The notes under the pieces were generated by a model. The model worked only from the letters and a program-made list of their open reading frames with translations. It did no database searches and had not been told where the DNA came from. Below, in pieces: positions 13,754 to 17,920 of a stretch of DNA of 17,920 nucleotides. Both the position numbers and the translations under genes were made by a program. The stretch's first letter is position 1, and every line of letters starts with the position of its first letter. The DNA is from JBDKGV01 sp039798005 (GTDB lineage: Bacteria; Fibrobacterota; Fibrobacteria; UBA5070), in assembly GCA_039798005.1 (NCBI GenBank), contig JBDKGV010000048.1, forward strand, positions 1-17,920. Direction: 5' to 3'.

Positions 13754-14641
13754 GTGGCCGGGGCGATGCAAAAACCGCACGAGTTCTTGGCTTCCGGCGA
13801 CATCTTGGGGAGCTGTACGCTCTTGCAGGTGGTCGGAAAAGGCAGCATGGGCGCCGTGTACCGGGCGTGGCAGGGCAAGCTTTCCCGGCAAGTCGCGGTC
13901 AAGGTGCTGATGAAAGCGCGCTTTGATCAATTGGTGACCTTGGAGAGGTTTCTGCAGGAGGCCGAAACGGTCGCCAACCTGCGGCACCCCAATATCATGT
14001 CGGTCTTCGACAGCGGGGAGCGTGAGGATTGCGTGTTCTTCGTGATGGAATATCTCGAAGGCCCCAGCCTTGCGGAATGGCTCAAGCGCAAGACCAAGCA
14101 TCCGCTGGCCTCCAAACGCAAGGCAAGCCTTGCCGAGGTCAAGGAGATCGCTCGTGCCACGCTTTCCGCCCTGGAGCATGCCCACAGGCAAGGCATCGTC
14201 CATCGCGACATCAAGCCGGAGAACCTGCTTTGGTCCGGTGGCAGTGCCGGTCTTGTCGTCACCGACTTTGGACTGGCTGCCGTGAACTACGTCACTTTCG
14301 AGGCCGAGCGCCAGTTCATCCTGGGGTCACCGCTCTATGTGAGTCCGGAGCAGGCGCGGGGTGACGATGTCGATGGGCGCGCCGACCTCTTTTCCTTGGG
14401 ATGCGTGCTGCTTGAAATTCTGCTGGGTGCTCTTCCGGTCCGGGTCGAACGACCGGAGAAACTGTTTCGTGCCCGCGCCAAGGAAGACCCGCAGATGTTC
14501 ACAGGAACGCCTCAAAGTTTGAGACCTGACCTTCCCGATGACTGGAACCGATTTCTGCTCAAGGCGCTTGCGCCTTCCTTGCCACTGCGCTTTGCCAGTG
14601 CCTCAGAAATGCTTGCAGCCCTTGAACCCCTGCCCATCTAG
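13754..14641 (+). CDS. Soluble Hanks-type serine/threonine protein kinase
   Basis: The 295-residue protein is almost exactly one kinase domain. It has Gly-loop GKGSMG (28-33), the ATP-anchoring Lys50, the C-helix Glu69 in RFLQEAE and the catalytic loop HRDIKPEN (150-157, Asp152). DFG follows at 171-173 and the activation segment ends in SPEQARG (197-203). All key residues are present, so it should be active. There is no membrane helix, PASTA or other sensor domain, unlike PknB-type kinases. GTG 13754 has AAAGG 7 bases upstream; ATG 13766 with GGGG before it is the alternative. It begins two bases after rpiA and is followed after 8 bases by an acidic orphan gene, a likely partner or substrate by context only. 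Confidence 0.93.
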   Translation: MAGAMQKPHEFLASGDILGSCTLLQVVGKGSMGAVYRAWQGKLSRQVAVKVLMKARFDQLVTLERFLQEAETVANLRHPNIMSVFDSGEREDCVFFVMEYLEGPSLAEWLKRKTKHPLASKRKASLAEVKEIARATLSALEHAHRQGIVHRDIKPENLLWSGGSAGLVVTDFGLAAVNYVTFEAERQFILGSPLYVSPEQARGDDVDGRADLFSLGCVLLEILLGALPVRVERPEKLFRARAKEDPQMFTGTPQSLRPDLPDDWNRFLLKALAPSLPLRFASASEMLAALEPLPI

Positions 14642-14649
14642 GATCGCCG

Positions 14650-15141
14650 ATGCCCAAGAACACGACCAAGGATTTCATTACCGAGTTGCTGGCTGGTCTG
14701 GCCAAGGACGATATCGCAGTTTTCAAGCGATTTGAGGAAATCGGGGCAAAACCCGACCTGACGCCAACTCAGGTCGAAGATCTGCATGAATTCATGGAGA
14801 TGGCCGCAAACCGGATTCGCAACTCAAAGTCGAAAATCGATCGCGAAACCGCGGCGTACAGCGTCATCGGATTCCTGCGGGAAAACAATCGACGGCTCGG
14901 AATTCATCCGCGCTTCTTGGCCACGATCTGCTCCGCGTTGGCCACCTATTTTCAAAATCACAAGAAGTGGGATCCAGCCATCTCCGCATGCGAGCTCTTG
15001 GTGAGTCGCAATGTCACGGATGAGGATGGGGAAGGATTCCATGCCCGCTTGGATCGTCTGTATCAACTTCGCCTGAAGAAAGGTGGAAGCGAGTCGTCAT
15101 CCGATGCCGATTACATTGAGGAAGAGAACGAGGACGATTGA
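14650..15141 (+). CDS. Uncharacterised acidic-tailed helical protein
   Basis: 163 residues, with no family that I recognise. It looks mainly helical and soluble, without signal peptide or membrane segment. The N-terminal half contains FITELLAGLAKDDIAVFKRFEEIG and a DLHEFMEMAANRIRNSKSKIDRE helix. The middle (YSVIGFLRENNRRLGIHPRFLATICSALATYF) resembles repeat-type helical hairpins. The last 17 residues are Ser/Asp/Glu-rich (SESSSDADYIEEENEDD). AGGA overlaps the stop of the kinase gene and sits 7 bases before the ATG, so the two are very likely cotranscribed. The Ser-rich acidic tail is an obvious place for phosphorylation, but a substrate role is only an inference. Confidence 0.8.
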   Translation: MPKNTTKDFITELLAGLAKDDIAVFKRFEEIGAKPDLTPTQVEDLHEFMEMAANRIRNSKSKIDRETAAYSVIGFLRENNRRLGIHPRFLATICSALATYFQNHKKWDPAISACELLVSRNVTDEDGEGFHARLDRLYQLRLKKGGSESSSDADYIEEENEDD

Positions 15142-15147
15142 AAACGT

Positions 15148-15181
15148 CAATGCTGAACGAGCCGGAGCCCGTTCAGCATTG
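15148..15181. terminator. Perfect hairpin between convergent operons
   Basis: CAATGCTGAACG (15148-15159) pairs over 12 bases with CGTTCAGCATTG (15170-15181) around a ten-base loop. It lies in the 49-base gap between the acidic protein gene and glnB, which converge. Neither side has a T tract, so it is either a non-canonical terminator or a 3'-end protecting hairpin. Confidence 0.6.
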
Positions 15182-15190
15182 AAACGTGGC

Positions 15191-15529
15191 TTACAGGACT
15201 TCGTCGCCGCTTTCGCCAGTGCGAATCCGGGTGGCGGAGTCGACGGGCACGACAATGATCTTGCCATCGCCGATCTTGCCGGTGCGAGCCGCTTGAGTGA
15301 TGGCTGCCGTGACCTTGCTGACGATGGCGTCAGGGACGGCCATTTCCAACTTCACCTTCGGGATGAAGTCGGTATGGTATTCCGACCCGCGGTAGAGTTC
15401 GGTGTGGCCCTTCTGGCGTCCGAAACCCTTGACTTCCATGACAGTGATGCCTTGAGCTCCTGCCTCGGTGACAGCAAGCTTCACATCGTCGAGCTTGAAG
15501 GGCTTGATATAGGCGATGATCAATTTCAT
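15191..15529 (-). CDS. glnB: Nitrogen regulatory protein P-II
   Basis: The 112-residue trimeric signal protein binds ATP/ADP and 2-oxoglutarate and reports carbon/nitrogen status to its targets. MKLIIAYIKPFKLDDVK starts the fold. The T-loop GFGRQKGHTELYRGSEYHTDF has Arg38 and Tyr51, the residue uridylylated in many bacteria. The B-loop TGKIGDGKIIV (83-93) and C-loop RIRTGESG are intact. GAGGAG lies 8 bases upstream of the ATG. The gene lies 285 bases downstream of the sigma-54 activator gene on the same strand, with its own predicted -24/-12 promoter. No amtB or glnA is adjacent. P-II proteins are known to regulate NifA in several bacteria, so a direct interaction with the neighbouring activator is plausible. 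Confidence 0.97.
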   Translation of the reverse strand: MKLIIAYIKPFKLDDVKLAVTEAGAQGITVMEVKGFGRQKGHTELYRGSEYHTDFIPKVKLEMAVPDAIVSKVTAAITQAARTGKIGDGKIIVVPVDSATRIRTGESGDEVL

Positions 15530-15675
15530 CCTGGCTTCTCCTCAATGGGTGGTTTGGTGATTCTTGTGGGAGAGATGTGGCTTCGGGGTGACAGACTTTG
15601 CTTTCATCGCGCGAAAACACTACCTTCTCTTTTTGCGTCAATTGGCAAACTTGGTGGTCGGTTGGCGTTTCGTAC

Positions 15676-15703
15676 GCGTGGGGCGGTGGCCGCCGCCCCA
15701 CGC
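15676..15703 (-). other. Strong GC-rich hairpin at the predicted 5' end of the glnB transcript
   Basis: GCGTGGGGCGG (15676-15686) pairs over 11 bases with CCGCCCCACGC (15693-15703) around a six-base loop. With the predicted start at about 15705 the hairpin would begin two or three bases into the mRNA. It lacks a T tract on either strand, so a terminator is unlikely; mRNA stabilisation or leader regulation are options. Confidence 0.55.
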
Positions 15704-15715
15704 TCTAACATCTTA

Positions 15716-15731
15716 CGCAAACTTGGGGCCA
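15716..15731 (-). promoter_or_regulatory. Predicted sigma-54 (-24/-12) promoter of glnB
   Basis: The minus strand reads TGGCCCC-AAGT-TTGCG, against the consensus TGGCACG-N4-TTGCA. The invariant GG and GC are present at exact spacing. The predicted start is about 15705, giving a 176-base leader. The adjacent activator gene and upstream palindromes support it. Confidence 0.6.
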
Positions 15732-15770
15732 AACGCACGCGGCTCTTCGTGTCAACTGGACTTGTCTCCA

Positions 15771-15785
15771 ATGACGAATTGTCAT
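15771..15785. promoter_or_regulatory. Palindrome ATGAC-GAATT-GTCAT (candidate upstream activator site)
   Basis: Perfect five-base arms, centred about 73 bases upstream of the predicted glnB start. It resembles the TGACAATTGTCA palindrome 33 bases farther upstream, roughly three helical turns away. This suits a dimeric enhancer-binding protein, but the assignment is inferred. Confidence 0.45.
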
Positions 15786-15805
15786 CAGATGGCACACCCT
15801 ATTGT

Positions 15806-15817
15806 TGACAATTGTCA
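15806..15817. promoter_or_regulatory. Palindrome TGACAATTGTCA (candidate upstream activator site)
   Basis: A perfect 12-base palindrome that overlaps the stop codon of the activator gene and is centred about 106 bases upstream of the predicted glnB start, a typical enhancer distance for sigma-54 activators. It is neither the NifA (TGT-N10-ACA) nor the NtrC consensus. Confidence 0.5.
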
Positions 15818-17419
15818 TTCTCTGTAGGTCTTTGCGTCAATCATCAACTGCTGCATGCGGTAGCGCAATTGCCTCAATGTGACACCAAGGCTTTGGGCGG
15901 CAAGCGTCTGCTGACCATGCGTATTGGCCAAGGCCTTTTCAATGGTGTCCCGGCCAAGCACGATGCGATGGTAGTTCTGGGCAGGGGCGATGGATTGGGA
16001 CGATGGCATGTGCATCACCGGGTTTGATGAATGCGTCGGTCCGGGAGCGATCACTTCGGCAGCCTGAGGGAAGAGTCGGCTGAGGACGGGGATGTCGTCG
16101 GACGAAAGCGTTTGGCCATCGGTGGCAAGCACGACAGCACGCTCCAAGGTGTTTTCAAGCTCGCGGACATTGCCGGGCCAATCGTACTGGCGCAGGAATT
16201 CAAAGGCCTCTTGGCTGATGGCGACCCGTTTGGTGTGGCGCTCCATGAAATGGCGCAGGAAGCTCATGGCCAAAGGGGGAATGTCGCCGCGGCGACTGCG
16301 CAGGCTCGGTACGTGGATCGGGACGACCATCAGACGGTAGTAGAGGTCTTCGCGGAAGCGCTTCTCGCGCACCATGACTTCGAGATCGCAGTTGGTGGCG
16401 CAGATGATGCGGGCATTGGTGTTCAGCGTCTCTGAGGAACCCAAGCGCTCAAAGGAGCCGTCTTGGAAAACGCGCAGGATCTTGGCTTGGGTTTCCAGCG
16501 GAAGTTCACCGATCTCATCCAAGAAGACGGTGCCGTTGCGGGCGGCCTCGAAACGACCGATACGCAAGTTCACGGCACCGGTGAAGGCGCCCTTCTCATG
16601 GCCAAAAAGCTCCGATTCAATGAGGCTTGCGGGCAGGGCCGCACAGTTGACTTCGACGAAGGCGCCGGCCTTGCGTGGCGAATTGAAATGCATGATGCGG
16701 GCCAGCATCGTCTTGCCGGTGCCGCTTTCGCCGCGCAACAGCACCGCGGCTTCCGTGGATGCCACGCGCTGCACCATCGAAAGCGTCTTCTGCATGGTGC
16801 CGGATTCCACCACGAGATTGTCGGGTTGGAACCGGTCGGCCAAGGCTTCTTGAAGCTCTCGATTCCTGCGTTCGAGCTCCTCTTTTTCGCTGAGGATCAG
16901 TTCCGAGATCTGAATGGTCTGGGCCAGCAGCGATGCGATGATGCGCATGACCTTCAAGTCCTCATCGACCATGGTCGCCGAACCGGGAAGGCGATCGGCG
17001 CACAGCACGCCCGCGCAGCGACGGTCAAGAGTCACCGGAACCGCAATGAAGATGCGCGGTTCCGATGGATCGGTGGGGCGGGCGCCATTGATGAAATCGA
17101 ATTCGGATTCCGAGGCGGTGTCCGTGATCAGTGCGGAAATGCCTGTGGAGTAGACTTTTCCGACCACGCCTTTGCCAACGACGTAAACCGCCCTGCGGAT
17201 TTCCTCGCTGCTCAAGCCATGGGATGCGACCGCCCGCAAATTCACGCGAGAGGCGTCGGGCATGCAAAGCGTGGCGCGCTCCAAGTCAAGGTTGTCAGAC
17301 AGGGCACGGAGGCAACGACGAGCTACGGTGGAAATGTCAAGGCTCGATCCCAAGACGCGGCTGATCTCGTAGATCGCGTTCAGTGTCCTGGTCTGATGCT
17401 CGAAGAAATCTTTGGTCAT
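15815..17419 (-). CDS. Sigma-54-dependent transcriptional activator, GAF-AAA-HTH (NifA/NtrC family)
   Basis: 534 residues. An N-terminal GAF domain (about 10-172) precedes a coiled linker (173-197). The AAA+ domain (200-440) has Walker A GESGTGKT (230-237), the sigma-54-contacting GAFTGA (277-282) and Walker B VFLDE (298-302). It also has FREDLYYRL with the arginine fingers and the WPGNVREL motif. A flexible linker leads to a Fis-type helix-turn-helix (about 489-530) ending LGVTLRQLRYRMQQL, close to NifA tails. No receiver domain is present, so control is by ligand or partner through GAF. ATG 17419 is chosen: GAGGG lies 10 bases upstream, and the longer frame to 17470 would start before the predicted transcript. 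It lacks the Cys linker of oxygen-sensitive NifA. The target is probably the downstream glnB and perhaps itself. nif genes are not present, so the name nifA is not justified. Confidence 0.93.
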   Translation of the reverse strand: MTKDFFEHQTRTLNAIYEISRVLGSSLDISTVARRCLRALSDNLDLERATLCMPDASRVNLRAVASHGLSSEEIRRAVYVVGKGVVGKVYSTGISALITDTASESEFDFINGARPTDPSEPRIFIAVPVTLDRRCAGVLCADRLPGSATMVDEDLKVMRIIASLLAQTIQISELILSEKEELERRNRELQEALADRFQPDNLVVESGTMQKTLSMVQRVASTEAAVLLRGESGTGKTMLARIMHFNSPRKAGAFVEVNCAALPASLIESELFGHEKGAFTGAVNLRIGRFEAARNGTVFLDEIGELPLETQAKILRVFQDGSFERLGSSETLNTNARIICATNCDLEVMVREKRFREDLYYRLMVVPIHVPSLRSRRGDIPPLAMSFLRHFMERHTKRVAISQEAFEFLRQYDWPGNVRELENTLERAVVLATDGQTLSSDDIPVLSRLFPQAAEVIAPGPTHSSNPVMHMPSSQSIAPAQNYHRIVLGRDTIEKALANTHGQQTLAAQSLGVTLRQLRYRMQQLMIDAKTYRE

Positions 17420-17477
17420 GGCGGTGGTGCCCTCGGTTGCTGATCGAGTATGGAATACAAATCGTGACAATAGTTAA

Positions 17478-17493
17478 CGCGAATTTCGTGCCA
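17478..17493 (-). promoter_or_regulatory. Predicted sigma-54 (-24/-12) promoter of the activator gene
   Basis: The minus strand reads TGGCACG-AAAT-TCGCG. The -24 element matches the consensus fully and the -12 keeps the invariant GC at exact spacing. The predicted start is about 17467, 48 bases before the chosen ATG. A sigma-54 activator with a sigma-54 promoter suggests autoregulation. Confidence 0.65.
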
Positions 17494-17588
17494 TCAAGAT
17501 AGGCCTCGTGGGCCCGGAATTATGCCAGGGCTGGAGTTGCCACAAAAGAAAGCAGAATGATCGATGTTGCAGGCCTATATTTTCGGCC

Positions 17589-17920
17589 ATGCTCAACTGG
17601 CAATGGATTTCCAACGAAGCCTTCGAACCCAACCCGGAAGACGTTCTCCTTGTACTTGGTCAGGATGGATGTCCGTCTGGCGAATTGCTTGGTGATCGAT
17701 ATGCGCTTTTGCGAGAAAGTATTGCGGCTTCCCTTCTGGCTCAAAAAGACCGTCGAATCGATGGCGGAGAATGGGTGGGATTGGGAAGTGACGGTGCTCG
17801 TGCATGGGTGCTTGGGGTTGGTCCAAAGCCCGGCCATGATGCGGAAGAACGGTTGAAAATTGCCGCTGGTGAGGCTTTTGCCATTGCCATGAAGCGCAAG
17901 CCTGCACGCATTGTGATGCT
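17589..17920 (+). CDS. N-terminal part of a probable M17 leucyl aminopeptidase
   Basis: An ATG at 17589 opens a frame of 110 codons that runs off the right edge without a stop. The fragment starts MLNWQWISNEAFEPNPEDVL and contains a strand-helix pattern ending WVLGVGPKPGHDAEERLKIAAGEAFAIAMKRKPARIVML. A 'lGlG...R.AAG.A...' run followed by a hydrophobic strand is characteristic of the N-terminal domain of cytosolic aminopeptidase (PepA/LAP). The metal-binding catalytic domain lies beyond the window, so activity cannot be judged. No upstream in-frame start or clear ribosome site is seen. A TATATT box at 17576-17581 would place transcription start almost at the ATG. Other open frames in this stretch have no recognisable content and overlap it. 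It is divergent from the sigma-54 activator. Confidence 0.68.
   Translation, partial: MLNWQWISNEAFEPNPEDVLLVLGQDGCPSGELLGDRYALLRESIAASLLAQKDRRIDGGEWVGLGSDGARAWVLGVGPKPGHDAEERLKIAAGEAFAIAMKRKPARIVM

Noticed and set aside
15642..15660. Second CCAAGTTTGC copy in the glnB leader as another sigma-54 promoter
   Set aside because: The -24 GG is missing at the required spacing.
17557..17856. 99-codon + strand frame and minus-strand frames near the right edge
   Set aside because: They overlap the better-supported aminopeptidase frame from 17589 and show no family pattern.

Overview
The window is about 17.9 kb of gene-dense bacterial DNA, moderately GC-rich, with no RNA genes, insertion sequences, phage genes or CRISPR arrays that I can see. 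The gene set suggests a free-living or environmental Gram-negative: methyl-accepting chemotaxis protein, sigma-54 activator with two -24/-12 promoters, P-II protein, Hanks-type kinase and several histidine kinases. The elongation factor G is of the mitochondrial-like 'spd' type, known from spirochaetes, planctomycetes and some deltaproteobacteria-like lineages. A phylum such as Fibrobacterota or a deltaproteobacterial relative would fit, but the sequence alone does not settle this.

Layout, left to right. (1) 1-96 (-): N-terminus of a multispanning membrane protein, perhaps a MATE transporter, cut by the window edge. (2) 275-3591 (+): a FIST ligand-sensor protein whose stop overlaps the start of a soluble hybrid histidine kinase, making a two-gene sensory unit. 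(3) 5343-3601 (-): a tight operon of a small coiled-coil protein, zapA, folD and a Dabb-domain protein, linking cell division and one-carbon metabolism. (4) 5538-5858 (+): a small secreted Pro-rich protein, with a CRP/FNR-like site placed as in a class II activated promoter. (5) 11783-5973 (-): a chemoreceptor-hemerythrin fusion, then ribE, a ribBX-type gene and fusA. fusA ends at a strong bidirectional terminator. (6) 11932-15141 (+): a cysteine-cluster PAS histidine kinase, rpiA, a soluble Ser/Thr kinase and an acidic orphan protein, all closely spaced. (7) 17419-15191 (-): a NifA/NtrC-family sigma-54 activator followed by glnB (P-II). (8) 17589 to the edge (+): N-terminus of a probable M17 leucyl aminopeptidase.

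How the parts may work together. The activator-glnB pair looks like a self-contained sigma-54 circuit: each gene has a -24/-12 element in front of it, and two related palindromes lie at enhancer distance upstream of the predicted glnB start. The divergent hemerythrin chemoreceptor and cysteine-cluster kinase share one intergenic region and could both read oxygen or redox state, although that is inference. The RibB-type protein has lost the zinc cysteines of its GTP cyclohydrolase II half, so a separate RibA should be encoded elsewhere. No gene-free stretch exceeds 300 bases; the longest is the 285-base glnB leader/promoter region.
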